Origin: Pelagophyceae sp. CCMP2097
Taxonomy: Eukaryota > Sar > Pelagophyceae
Length of the DNA stretch: 12,482 nucleotides
Direction of reading: 5' to 3'
Assembly: GCA_026770575.1 (NCBI GenBank)
Contig: MU657748.1
Location: 1 to 12,482, forward strand
In this document: in pieces, positions 1 through 7,294 of the stretch
Layout: each line of letters opens with the position of its first letter
Numbering within the stretch: position 1 is the stretch's first letter
Position numbers and translations under genes: made by a program
The notes under the pieces: model-generated
What the model was told of the DNA's origin: nothing
The model's input: the letters and a program-made list of their open reading frames with translations, nothing else
Databases searched by the model: none

Positions 1-90
1 TTAGCAATCGCATCAACCACCAATCGCTAAATCGGCCGAGTTGCTGTTTTTTTTCTTCCCAAAGGTGGAACCTCACGGATGGACCCGGCG

Positions 91-137
91 ACAGACAGAC
101 AGACAGACGGACAGACAGACAGACGGACAGACAGACA
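91..137. repeat. CAGA/CGGA tetranucleotide microsatellite
   Basis: About eleven units of ACAG/ACGG tetranucleotide, mostly CAGA with three CGGA interruptions. The equivalent tract at 12307-12349 reads as the complement (CTGT with TTGT and CCGT variants). It sits at the same place in both repeat copies, so it belongs to the element rather than arising independently. Confidence 0.9.
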
Positions 138-165
138 TAATTGCCCCAAGTAATCCTTCAATCAA

Positions 166-228
166 AGGACCCGAAGGGCCCTTGCCGTAAACTGACGTTG
201 AATAAACGGCAAGGACCCTTCGGGTCCT
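166..228. repeat. Hairpin at the inner end of the left repeat copy
   Basis: Arms 166-188 and 206-228 are 23 bases each and pair at 22 of 23 positions around a 17-base loop (189-205). The right arm also contains its own small palindrome (GGACCC TTC GGGTCC), and the left arm a partly decayed version of it, so the DNA could fold either as one long stem or as two short ones. The same structure is present at 12210-12272. Confidence 0.9.
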
Positions 229-232
229 CAAC

Positions 233-762
233 AATGTAGTCCGAAACGAGTGCCGCACGGCCTCGACGTCGCCGCGAGGGGGGCGACGAAGGTGACTTGG
301 TGCTCGAAGCGCCGACATACGTCGGAGCCGCTTGCATCTTCAAGGAGCGTCCGAGGCGTGCCTGGCGATTCAAACGGCTTAGACACTTCCGCACCCTGCT
401 CCGAGCGGGCGAGCGGCCCGCGTGCGTCGTCTCGCACCAATGCGATCCTTCCGACGTACGTGCATACACATTCGTTTTCCGCGCGCCTCGGAGGCAGTCA
501 GAGATCGCTTGCCACTCCGCGGCAGTGACATCTCGAGCTGGCCGCGGCTCGTCGGCGCCGTGCGAGTCGGCTGCGAGCGCTTTTTTCGAGCCGCCGCGAG
601 ACGAAGCCCGAGGAGGTTGGCGTGGGTTTGTGGCTCAGCGGCATCCGCACGGGCGCCCCCGCGGACGGTCGGCCAGCAGGCCCGAAGTGCCCGAAGTGCC
701 GCCCCGGGCCCGGCCTTTTCGAGACCCGGCGCGCATTGTAAGCACTCAAAAGTGTTTCTGGA
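233..762. other. No supported gene; GC-rich spacer
   Basis: Several reading frames stay open on both strands, as expected in GC-rich DNA, but none shows a convincing start, balanced composition or recognisable motif. The only structure I noted is a short inverted repeat around 310-323 (CCGAC ATAC GTCGG). An exon of a gene with undetected introns cannot be excluded. Confidence 0.5.
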
Positions 763-1187
763 GACCGACGCTTCCGCCGACGGCTGGGCCGACGGCCGTG
801 CGAGCGGCCGCACTGACGCTCCTGCCGACAGCTGGGCCGACGACTGCACCGACGGCCGTGACGGCCGTGCCGACGGCCGTGCTGATGGCCGCGCCGACGC
901 TCCTGCCGATGGCTAGGCCAATGCCTGAGCCGATGACCTTTGGCTGTGCCGACGGCCGTGCCGACGGCCGAGCCGACGGATGTGCCGACGGCGGCAATGA
1001 CGGCCGCACCGAATCTTCCGCCGACGGCTGGGCCGACGACCGCACCGATGACCGCACCGACGGCCGCACCGACGCCCGTACCGACGGCCATGCTGACGGT
1101 CGCACCGACGGCGCGTGTCGACGGCCGTACTGACGGCCCGGCCGCACCGACGCTTCCGTCGACGGCCGCCGGCCTCCGTGCGACCGC
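763..1187. repeat. Minisatellite with a ~12-bp unit (GCCGACGGCCGT type)
   Basis: Degenerate tandem copies of GCCGACGGCCGT and relatives (GCACCGACGGCC, GCCGACGGCTGG) fill this stretch. Since 12 is a multiple of three, almost every frame stays open and reads as a simple repeat: PTA-type and ADGR-type on the plus strand, VGTA- or RRHG-type on the minus strand. The plus-strand repeat switches from one reading to the other near 930, which argues against one maintained coding frame. A low-complexity protein segment remains possible but I see no supported start. Confidence 0.8.
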
Positions 1188-1376
1188 GCGGCCTCCGTGC
1201 CGACGACCGTGCAGCCTCCGTGCCGACGATTGTGCGGCCTCCGTGCCAACGATCGTGCGGCCTCCGTGTCGACGATCGTGCCGACGATTGTGCGGCCTTT
1301 GTGCCGACGACCGCGCGGCTCCCTTGCCAACGATATCGCGGCCTCTGTGCCAACTGTCGTGCGGCCTCTGTGCTTT
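1188..1376. repeat. Minisatellite with a ~24-bp unit (GCGGCCTCCGTGCCGACGAT type)
   Basis: About eight imperfect copies of a roughly 24-bp unit combining a GCGGCCTCCGT half and a GCCGACGATCGT half follow directly on the 12-bp array. The second half resembles the 12-bp unit, so this array probably arose from it by insertion of the GCGGCCTCCGT half and re-amplification. It stops at about 1376. The stretch from 1377 to 1667 has no gene I can support. Confidence 0.8.
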
Positions 1377-1667
1377 TGAAGAGGCCAAGTGCTCGGAGCA
1401 TGCGTCAACGCACTTCCGCCTCTCTCCAAACGGGAAAAAAACGCCTCCGCCACGCCAGCCCCGCCTCCAAAAGTGATCAAACGGGTAGTATTAAGTACAT
1501 CTTGGCCGCACGCGGGGCGCTGGCCGGCCTTTGGGACTGGCGGGGTGCGGGAGTGGAGGGGGTTCAGCTGAACATGCCCTCGTTAAAGGCCTCGTCGAGG
1601 GAACGCGCCCCCGACGGGTGCAGCGCACCTAGTCCTCTTTCGCGCAACGGCTCTGGCCGTGACGCGG

Positions 1668-2337
1668 CTACGCCGGCGAGAGGCCTTTGCAGACTTGCGG
1701 CAGGAGGCCCAGCGTGCCGAACCTGGAGCGGAGAAGCGTGCCGGCGATTCAGAGGCCTTGGAGGCAGAAAGACGCACGATGAAATCAAATGCTTCGACAG
1801 CTTGGCACATTCCCCCCGCGTAATCTCTCCACCCGAAACGTGCTCCTCGGGCGTCCGGATGCGCGAGCCTAAAGGGGGGGGGGTGCGGAGGGGCGCCGTT
1901 TGTGCAAAATGGTGCGTTAAAACGCGAAAAGGGGAGAAATAAACGTACCCTCGGGCCATTCGACTGCTCCTTCTTGTTTGGTCGCGCGCCGCGCGAGCTT
2001 GCTGAACTGGTACGAGTTGAAGTAGGGAGTTGGGGAGTCGCCCTCGAGGGAGATTGTGCACGAGTGGGGCACGGCGTCCAGATTTCCCGCAATGGCCGTC
2101 GACGCGAGTAAAACTGCGGGGGTTCGAGGGTTTAAAGGCGCCGGGGCGCGCGGGAGCACACGGGGCGTCGAGGGGTCGTCGGGTGAATTTGGGCGCACCT
2201 CTGTTGATGAACATGCATTCACTTTTCGTAACGTTGCCGACCACTTCCGTGCTGAGCATCTCACTATCAGGAACCGCCGCCGCCTGCCGCAGCGCCGCCT
2301 GCGTGTTGCGGCGGGTGAGCTCGGACGTGTTGAACAT
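1668..2337 (-). CDS. Proposed four-exon gene, small protein of unknown function (141 aa)
   Basis: I do not recognise this protein. The start ATG at 2337 lies in a GCCACCATG context, an optimal Kozak site. Proposed exons on the minus strand are 2337-2223, 2113-1949, 1868-1778 and 1722-1668, totalling 426 nt (141 codons plus TAG) with phases that fit at every junction. Introns of 109, 80 and 55 nt all begin GT and end AG; the second begins GTACGT, ends in a long C/T tract plus TTTAG, and contains an in-frame stop that splicing removes. The product opens MFNTSELTRRNTQAALRQ and includes a stretch PYFNSYQFSKLARRATKQEG with ordinary composition, whereas the unspliced frame there is arginine/proline-rich. 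No signal peptide or clear membrane segment is seen. The first two exons are best supported by GC-rich third positions; the last junction is least certain. The unspliced alternative is a 258-codon frame from 2337 to 1564. Confidence 0.5.
1723..1777 (-). other. Proposed intron 3 of the small gene
   Basis: Starts GTGCGT and ends CTCCAG (55 nt), with a C/T-rich 3' part. It joins exon 3 (two extra bases) to exon 4 as TCG, giving the C-terminus FGTLGLLPQVCKGLSPA. Without it the frame runs on to 1564 with lower-quality sequence. Confidence 0.4.
1869..1948 (-). other. Proposed intron 2 of the small gene
   Basis: Starts GTACGT, ends in a C-run followed by TTTAG (80 nt), the best splice signals in this gene. 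It carries a TAA in frame with exon 2. The C-run (a 10-G run on the plus strand, about 1874-1883) is also prone to sequencing length error. Confidence 0.6.
2114..2222 (-). other. Proposed intron 1 of the small gene
   Basis: Starts GTGAAT and ends CCGCAG (109 nt). Removing it joins exon 1 (one extra base) to exon 2 (two bases) as an ATT codon. The donor is chosen because it preserves frame into the well-supported exon 2; a different donor a few codons upstream is possible. Confidence 0.45.
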
Positions 2338-2696
2338 GGTGGCGGGGCGCGCGCGGAAGATGTCAAAGCTTGTTCTGGAGGGGATCCCGGGACGAGTTCT
2401 TGCTTGAGTTCTTCCGGCTGCATTTGCATAAAAGGATCTGCGGCCCCTTTTTTGTGACGCCGGAGGCGCCCGGGGACAAATCACTCTCAAATAGCTCCTG
2501 CGGTGAGTTCTCGCGGGGGCGCGCAGCCTCGCACTTTCGTTTTGCGCGGGCGTGCGGCCCCGCACTCGGTCGGGGGACGGCGGAGGTAGCCGCAAAAGAA
2601 TCCGCCGGGCGCCGAAGTACCGGTCCGCGCACTTCGGCGCGCCGCCGGCGTTGCAAAACGAAACGCGTTGTCACGCTCGCAATAATTTATTGCTTG

Positions 2697-2708
2697 TTCA
2701 AGACAACG
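2697..2708 (+). promoter_or_regulatory. Shared 12-mer TTCAAGACAACG (copy upstream of first GAF-like gene)
   Basis: This exact 12-mer also occurs at 6658-6669 and 7064-7075, upstream of the third paralogue. It lies about 170 bp before the ATG at 2877. A function as a binding site is inference from its recurrence upstream of related genes. Confidence 0.4.
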
Positions 2709-2744
2709 ATTGAAATATTGTGTTGCGGCGGGCCGCGCAGAGGA

Positions 2745-2764
2745 TGACGCAACGATGTGCGTCA
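2745..2764. promoter_or_regulatory. Inverted repeat TGACGCA-n6-TGCGTCA, bZIP-like half sites
   Basis: Two perfect 7-bp arms separated by ACGATG, about 113 bp upstream of the ATG at 2877. TGACG is the core recognised by many bZIP factors, including stramenopile aureochromes (established for TGACGT). Similar TGACGTCA and GCGTCACGA boxes lie upstream of the third paralogue. Confidence 0.45.
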
Positions 2765-2876
2765 CACGCGCTCGTTCTGAAGCTGGGAACGGAAGGGATG
2801 TTGGTTGACCTTTCCGCAGGCCTTGATTTATTTTTGAAGCCTTCAAGAGCCCCCGCCACGCGCGCGCGCGCCGGTT

Positions 2877-3923
2877 ATGCGCCGGGGCGCGGCGTGCGCG
2901 GCGGCGCCGCTTCGGACGCTTCGAAGCGAAGGTGGGACACTGAGGAGCGAAGGCTTCGACGGGCGGCCCGTCCTCCGCCGCAACGACGCGCTCGACGCCA
3001 CGCAGCCGAACCGACCCGTCCTCCGACGAAACGATGCGCGCGACGAGCCCGGCGACGACGCGCCCGGCCGCTCAAACGCCGCCGACGCGTTCCCGCCGGC
3101 GCCGCCGCTGCAGTCGCCTCTGCCTATAGGCGCCGGCACCGCGTGGAACTTGGTCATCAGCCAAAACTGCCTCTCCTCCTCATCCAACAACGCCTCCGAG
3201 GACGTCGAGCTCTTAGCTTCCAACTTGTGCGCGGCTCTCTCTCAGGAACTCCATTCGAAATGGCTCTTGTGCGAAGTGTTTCAGGCCGACGCGGCCACGC
3301 CCAAACTCGTTTCAAGGTTCGCCGCGGAAGAACATTTCCCAAAGGCCGTCCCGGAGCTCCGTCTGAAATTAGGAGTCACGCCCGACAGGGCGTGCTACGG
3401 CTGCATCCGGCCGCCTCGCGGGCACTGCTGCACCAAGTGTTTAGATTTACCATTAGCCCGAGTTTTACGAAATGGCGTCGAGTCGACATTCGCCCCGGGC
3501 GTCGGCCTCGTCGGCCGCTGCTGGGCGACGAAACGAGCGGAGGTTTTGGATTTAGCTGTTGCCCGATGTTTCCCGGAGACTTACAATCGGACCGCTGCGT
3601 GGGATGTTGGGCATCTCCGGACGGTGGTCGCCGTGCCGATCGCGAGACGAGGCGTCCATTGGTGCGACGACGTCCCGGAGTCGGCGTGCGCCGTGGTTTT
3701 GATCTATTTCGGAGACGCCCTTTTGAAGGACGTTTCCCAAGACGACGCCGTCCCTCGAGGCTTGCAAGCCGCCATGGCCAGAGCCTCGGCGGCGGCTTTG
3801 AAGCGGCAAAAGGCCAAGACTCTGTTAAGGCCCGTGCCGCCGCTGCCGCCGGCGGAGAAGCGTTTTAGCGCGTTTCGGATCTTCGCCGGGAATAGGCCAG
3901 GGCGCTTCGACAGACGCCAATAA
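2877..3923 (+). CDS. Cys-rich knuckle / GAF-like domain protein, paralogue 1 (348 aa)
   Basis: Intronless frame starting at an ATG with G at -3. Residues 1-85 are a variable, probably disordered N-terminus with an internal duplication (RPVLRRNDA at 30-38 and again at 46-54). Conserved parts follow: a WNLV motif (90-93), the helix-like EDVELLASNLCAALS (108-122) and WLLCEVF (129-135), a Cys cluster CYGC (173-176) and HCCTKC (183-188), then GVGLVGRCW (208-216), VLDLAVARCF (223-232), AAWDVGHLRTVVAVPI (240-255) and AVVLIYFG (272-279). The order GxGLxGR, an aromatic/basic segment, LRTVVAVP and a hydrophobic beta strand resembles GAF folds, known to bind small ligands or proteins. The Cys cluster could bind zinc. 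A basic helix (KRQKAK, 309-314) may act as a nuclear signal. There is no RING domain. Family assignment is by eye; the ligand is unknown. Confidence 0.85.
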   Translation: MRRGAACAAAPLRTLRSEGGTLRSEGFDGRPVLRRNDALDATQPNRPVLRRNDARDEPGDDAPGRSNAADAFPPAPPLQSPLPIGAGTAWNLVISQNCLSSSSNNASEDVELLASNLCAALSQELHSKWLLCEVFQADAATPKLVSRFAAEEHFPKAVPELRLKLGVTPDRACYGCIRPPRGHCCTKCLDLPLARVLRNGVESTFAPGVGLVGRCWATKRAEVLDLAVARCFPETYNRTAAWDVGHLRTVVAVPIARRGVHWCDDVPESACAVVLIYFGDALLKDVSQDDAVPRGLQAAMARASAAALKRQKAKTLLRPVPPLPPAEKRFSAFRIFAGNRPGRFDRRQ

Positions 3924-3939
3924 CGCCCTTCCGCTACTC

Positions 3940-4386
3940 GAGTATACTGAAGTGGTAAATATTGAATCTCGACTCGTCCCATCGCCTCGAATTCCGTCAC
4001 GTCCCTTCCGAGGGTTAGCTTGATTTCTTCAAGGGCGGTGCAACGCCCAATATGTTTCGGAATTTTCAAGGGAAGCATTGAGCCGTTGAAACACTCGCAC
4101 TCGACAGTCGCCACCTCTCCCGCAGAGGCTGCCTGGAGAGCTTTGAAGGCCCCGTGGAAAGGCTTTACTTCAAGGTCAACGCCCAGAGTTTGGGATTTCG
4201 TCGTTGTACGACGATAGGCTGGGAAAGCGCGAAAGTTCCAATAACTTTGAAAAATAGCTGAACATTCTTCTCGGCGGTGACGATGCGGTTCAGAATACCG
4301 CAAAGTTCCGGGAACCAACTCGGACAATTTTCGGGGCAAAACCGGTGGCAGTGGGTTAAATTGAGTTCACTTGCCAAACAAAACAC
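3940..4386 (-). pseudogene. Degenerate leucine-rich-repeat-like fragment, antisense between the two paralogues
   Basis: On the minus strand, protein-like sequence appears in two frames. The first part (4386 to about 4165) includes CPSWFPELCGILNRIVTAEK; after an apparent frame change near 4170-4190, the second frame includes LKIPKHIGRCTALEEIKLTL. The latter resembles an LRR unit of the type 'LPxxIGxCTxLxxLxL'. There is no clear start, and the second frame runs into the 3' end of the plus-strand gene. Base composition is visibly less GC-rich than the flanking genes. The likeliest reading is a decayed piece of an LRR gene; it could instead be chance open frame in a spacer. Confidence 0.3.
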
Positions 4387-4398
4387 GTATTGTCCGAA

Positions 4399-5412
4399 AT
4401 GTCCGACCTCGACGTCCAGCTCGTGCGCGAGGGCGCGCGCGAAGGCGCGCGCGACGGGGCGCCGGCGCCGCGGCCTTTACTGAGAAGCGCGGGCATCGCC
4501 CCCGAATGGCAATCCGAGCCAGGCCTCGCACTCGCCCCGCAGCCGCCTTTAGACCGGTCCGCTTCGGCGCCGCCCGCCCCGCCTATCGAGACGGAGTTCG
4601 ACGCGCCCTGGAACCTCGTCTTACCGCGCGGGAGCATGCCTGCTTTAGCGGCGGGCGGGTCGGCGGAGGAAATGATCGAGGACATCGAGCTGCTCGCTTC
4701 CAACTTATGCGCCGCATTATCGCAGCAGTTCAAAACCAAGTGGCTCCTCTGCGAAGTCTTCCAGGCCGACGCGGAGACGGAGTCGAAGACTGATCAATTT
4801 GAAGCGAGTATTGCAGCACCTCTGGGTTTAATGAAGGCCGCGCCGGCATTACGGTTGCGCTTAGGCGTCACCCCGGACAGGGAGTGCTACGGCTGCATGC
4901 GCCCTCCGAGGGGCCATTGCTGCACCAGGTGCTTGGATCTGCCTTTAGCAAGGGTTTTACGAAAGGGTGTTGAGACGACGTTTACGCCGGGCGTCGGCCT
5001 CGTCGGCCGGTGCTGGACTTCGCGGAGGGCCGAAGTGTTAGATTTAGCCGTGGCGCGGTGCTTCCCCGCGGCTTACGCTCGGACGGCGGCTTGGGACGTT
5101 GGGCATTTAAGGACGGTTGTGGCAGTGCCCGTCGCGCGCCGCGAGGCGTGGGGGAATGGCGAGATTACGCACTGCGAAGCAGTGGTGCTCGTCTACTTCG
5201 GAAACGCCTTCCTCTGCTCCGGCGCAGAAGGATCCGGTGACGTCGACGTCCTGGCGGGGGTTTCTGCGGCGATTGCGAGGACTGCGGCGGCAGTTGTGAA
5301 GAGGCAAAAGGCACAGGCGCTGCGTCGGCCAGTGTCCTTGCAGTCTTTAGCGAAGGCATCCTCTTCAGCTTCGTTGGCGAAGCACCCGCAGGCGCGCACC
5401 GCCTCGTCATAG
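4399..5412 (+). CDS. Cys-rich knuckle / GAF-like domain protein, paralogue 2 (337 aa)
   Basis: Start placed at the ATG at 4399 (G at -3); the frame is open a little further upstream but without an ATG. The N-terminus (about 1-67) is low-complexity, with an REGAREGARDGA repeat, and is unlike paralogue 1. The shared part begins at WNLV (71-74) and includes IEDIELLASNLCAALS (93-108), WLLCEVF (115-121), the Cys cluster CYGC (163-166) and HCCTRC (173-178), GVGLVGRCW (198-206), VLDLAVARCF (213-222), AAWDVGHLRTVVAVPV (230-245) and AVVLVYFG (261-268), then a basic KRQKAQALRRP helix and a short Ser/Ala-rich tail. Identity to paralogues 1 and 3 is very high in the core. No RING domain is present. It lies 475 bp downstream of paralogue 1 on the same strand, a typical tandem duplicate. 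Confidence 0.85.
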   Translation: MSDLDVQLVREGAREGARDGAPAPRPLLRSAGIAPEWQSEPGLALAPQPPLDRSASAPPAPPIETEFDAPWNLVLPRGSMPALAAGGSAEEMIEDIELLASNLCAALSQQFKTKWLLCEVFQADAETESKTDQFEASIAAPLGLMKAAPALRLRLGVTPDRECYGCMRPPRGHCCTRCLDLPLARVLRKGVETTFTPGVGLVGRCWTSRRAEVLDLAVARCFPAAYARTAAWDVGHLRTVVAVPVARREAWGNGEITHCEAVVLVYFGNAFLCSGAEGSGDVDVLAGVSAAIARTAAAVVKRQKAQALRRPVSLQSLAKASSSASLAKHPQARTASS

Positions 5413-5954
5413 CGCAAAAGGCGCCACCTTAAGCCGCCGAGACGGCCGCAATGCGATTAAGGGCACTTAAGTGATGCACTTCCCTCTCTGCGTTTCTTCG
5501 ACGGCGCGGGGTGGCGGCGCGCGTGCACCCCTGGCCCGCGGCTGTCGGGGTCGCCGGGTTTCGGGGCTGGTGGATGCGATACGACTGGTTCAAGGTCGAC
5601 CGGTCGCCGAGCAGGGATGAGGCCCGGGGATGCGCCTGGGCGTCGTTTAGATCCGGCGAGCTTGCTGAAGAACCACCCTAGGCTGGACTCGATGTGAGCC
5701 CCGCATTGCCCTACGGCGATTTCGAGGATTCCCGCAGGATTCAAGCAAAAATTCCGTCGGGGGTTCGGTGGGAACCAATAATGTTGTTGTTGCACCTCAC
5801 GCACTCGTTTCAAGTGGTTTCAAGGTCACAACGTTCTCGACCGTTGTGTTTCAAACAGGTTGCAAAGCTAAGCTACTGGATGACCCGGCCACTTTCCCGG
5901 TTTGCACCCCACGGGAAAACCCACTTTCGGTTTCGCTGTTCCGTTTCTGTGGGC

Positions 5955-6075
5955 GGGAAATATTTTAAATATTTTTAGATTTTTTCAATATTTCCAAAAC
6001 GTCACTCAATAATTTAAATCCAGCAATTTCGTGTGAAAATCAAGAAATTTGACTACATTTCATGTGAAAATCAAG
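5955..6075. repeat. AT-rich island with short palindrome and direct repeat
   Basis: In a GC-rich window this stretch is mostly A/T. It contains AAATATT TTA AATATTT (about 5958-5974) and a 19-base direct repeat, ATTTC(G/A)TGTGAAAATCAAG, at 6026-6044 and 6057-6075 (31-bp period). Such islands can be matrix-attachment or replication-related, but nothing here proves either. Confidence 0.6.
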
Positions 6076-6081
6076 GTTATT

Positions 6082-6107
6082 GGCTCCATTTCAACTGAAA
6101 TGGAGCC
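6082..6107. repeat. Perfect hairpin, 12-bp arms
   Basis: GGCTCCATTTCA and TGAAATGGAGCC are exact reverse complements separated by AC. It lies just after the AT-rich island and overlaps no gene. Confidence 0.85.
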
Positions 6108-6496
6108 CAGAATCTACGATTTTCGGCGGGAAGTCGGAATTTTTGGTGTGTACAAACTGGGAGGGGTTAAGAGTGGGATTTTCGTACTTTTTGATTTTCC
6201 CGCTTTTTGTTTTCGTACTTCGATTTTTGGCCGGGGTTTATGGACTTATGGGAAGTTGGCCGGGTCGTCCAGTAACCCTGTCGACCGTGAAGGTTTCATG
6301 GACAACGCCGACAGTTATAGACCAGGTCCTTCAAGAATAGTTCGATCTTTTCGGGGGTTTCCCTTCGAAATGGCGAAACTTCCCGCGCGATGGCGACCCT
6401 CCTCGCGCGGTTCCTCACCGTCGCGCGTTGTGGAAGAGTCAGGTGCCCAAGAGCAGGTGCTGTTTAGGTTCATCTGGGCGTTGTGCTCGTTGCATT

Positions 6497-6504
6497 TGAC
6501 GTCA
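6497..6504. promoter_or_regulatory. TGACGTCA box 1
   Basis: Perfect 8-bp palindrome, the CRE/bZIP consensus, followed 14 bp later by GCGTCACGA (6519-6527). Function inferred from motif only. Confidence 0.45.
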
Positions 6505-6879
6505 TGATTTTTTAAATGGCGTCACGATCCGTTGCTGAACGTTCAGTGACCGGAATTCGACACGACGTGTTCCAAAGGAAAGTCCGGGCGCCCGGACCGC
6601 TGTAGAACCCGCGTTCAAGTTGTTGTTGTGGCACTCGCGTTCTCGTTTCAAGCCGGTTTCAAGACAACGTTGTCGACAGACAGAGGCAGAAAGATTGGCA
6701 CTCGGTGGGTGGTTGTCTCCGTTCTCTCCTTTCGGTGGATTCGGATCCCTTTTGGTTCGGGGGGCACGTCTCCGACGCCCCGCGCGCGCCCCTGCAATCG
6801 CGGTTGTATGAGGCGTTGAGAGGCAGGTGGCGAAGAGCAGGTGACGTTTAGAGGAAACATAGCGAATGAGCGTTGTCTT

Positions 6880-6887
6880 TGACGTCA
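6880..6887. promoter_or_regulatory. TGACGTCA box 2
   Basis: Same palindrome at the same place in repeat unit 2, followed by TGCGTCACGA (6901-6910). Confidence 0.45.
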
Positions 6888-7286
6888 CGATTTTTGGATT
6901 TGCGTCACGATTCGCGTCGGCCTTGGGGCTGAACGTTCAGTGAGAGGAATTCAGACGTGTTCCAAAGGGAAAGTCCACCAGTTTGGTAGAAACCAGTTCA
7001 AGTTGTTGTTGTTGCTTGCTTAAGATCCACCCTGGGTGGGGCTGTTGTTGCACGCGTTCTCGTTTCAAGACAACGTTGCCCGACAGTTATGGACCTGGAG
7101 GAAAGATTGGCACTCGAATGCGTGGTTCTATCGCTTTTGGCGGTTTCGCATCCCCTTTTTGTTCGGGGGCACGTCTACGACGCCCTCGGCGCGGGTCGCC
7201 GCAATCGCGGTTGTACCTGGCGTTGAGAGGCAGGTGGCGAAGAGCAGGTGACGTTTAGAGGCGTTAGGCTAGCAGATTGTTGTCTT

Positions 7287-7294
7287 TGACGTCA
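7287..7294. promoter_or_regulatory. TGACGTCA box 3, closest to the RING-bearing gene
   Basis: Third copy, 288 bp upstream of the ATG at 7582, followed by GCGTCACGA (7307-7315). After this point the repeat diverges into what should be the proximal promoter and 5' UTR of the gene. Confidence 0.5.

Larger units (their letters stand above)
1..232. repeat. Left copy of a ~230-bp dispersed repeat, inverted relative to 12210-12437
   Basis: Read against the reverse complement of 12210-12437, this stretch matches almost base for base, with small differences mainly in the T-run near 47-54, the microsatellite and the short segment at 138-155. Matching begins at base 1, so the outer end of the element lies outside the window; the inner end is just after the hairpin (about 230). 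It contains, from left to right, a unique-looking 90-bp segment, a CAGA-type microsatellite and a strong hairpin. No open frame in it looks like a protein. It could be a dispersed MITE-like element or one end of a larger element; two copies alone cannot decide. Confidence 0.9.
2338..2876. promoter_or_regulatory. Intergenic promoter region between the minus-strand small gene and the first GAF-like gene
   Basis: The two flanking genes are divergently transcribed, so both promoters should lie here. Visible elements are a locally AT-rich stretch at about 2690-2720 (including CAATAA T TTATTG), the 12-mer TTCAAGACAACG at 2697-2708, and the inverted repeat at 2745-2764. ATG triplets at 2744, 2755 and 2798 are out of frame with the downstream gene, so its transcript either starts after them or carries upstream ORFs. 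No transcription start can be fixed from sequence alone. Confidence 0.5.
5413..6496. other. Long non-coding stretch with AT-rich island and decayed repeat copies
   Basis: No gene is supported here. From about 5780 to 5865 and again at 6300-6326 there are diverged pieces of the ~390-bp unit that is tandemly repeated at 6497-7315, for example GTTGTTGTTGCAC followed by CGTTTCAAG, and CCGACAGTTATAGACC. Between them is an AT-rich island. The open plus frame at about 6049-6507 has no ATG at its beginning and reads through repeats, so it is not counted as a gene. Confidence 0.6.

Noticed and set aside
297..1480. Long open frames over the minisatellites, on both strands
   Set aside because: All frames stay open because the repeat unit is a multiple of three and lacks A/T-rich stops. 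The translations are simple repeats with no convincing start or domain, and the plus-strand reading changes from PTA-type to ADGR-type midway.
2418..2431. Octamer-like ATTTGCAT next to ATAAAAG as a promoter
   Set aside because: The octamer is an animal motif, and the site is too far from the plus-strand gene and only loosely placed for the minus-strand one.
2487..2846. Minus-strand frame of about 119 codons with a partly protein-like beginning
   Set aside because: It starts without an ATG, overlaps the region expected to hold two divergent promoters, and matches nothing I recognise.
4390..4398. A start upstream of 4399 for the second paralogue
   Set aside because: The only upstream in-frame candidate is TTG at 4390; in a eukaryote the ATG at 4399 with a purine at -3 is the better choice.
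6049..6507. Plus-strand frame of about 150 codons
   Set aside because: It has no ATG at its beginning and its sequence comes from the AT-rich direct repeat, the hairpin and decayed copies of the tandem unit.
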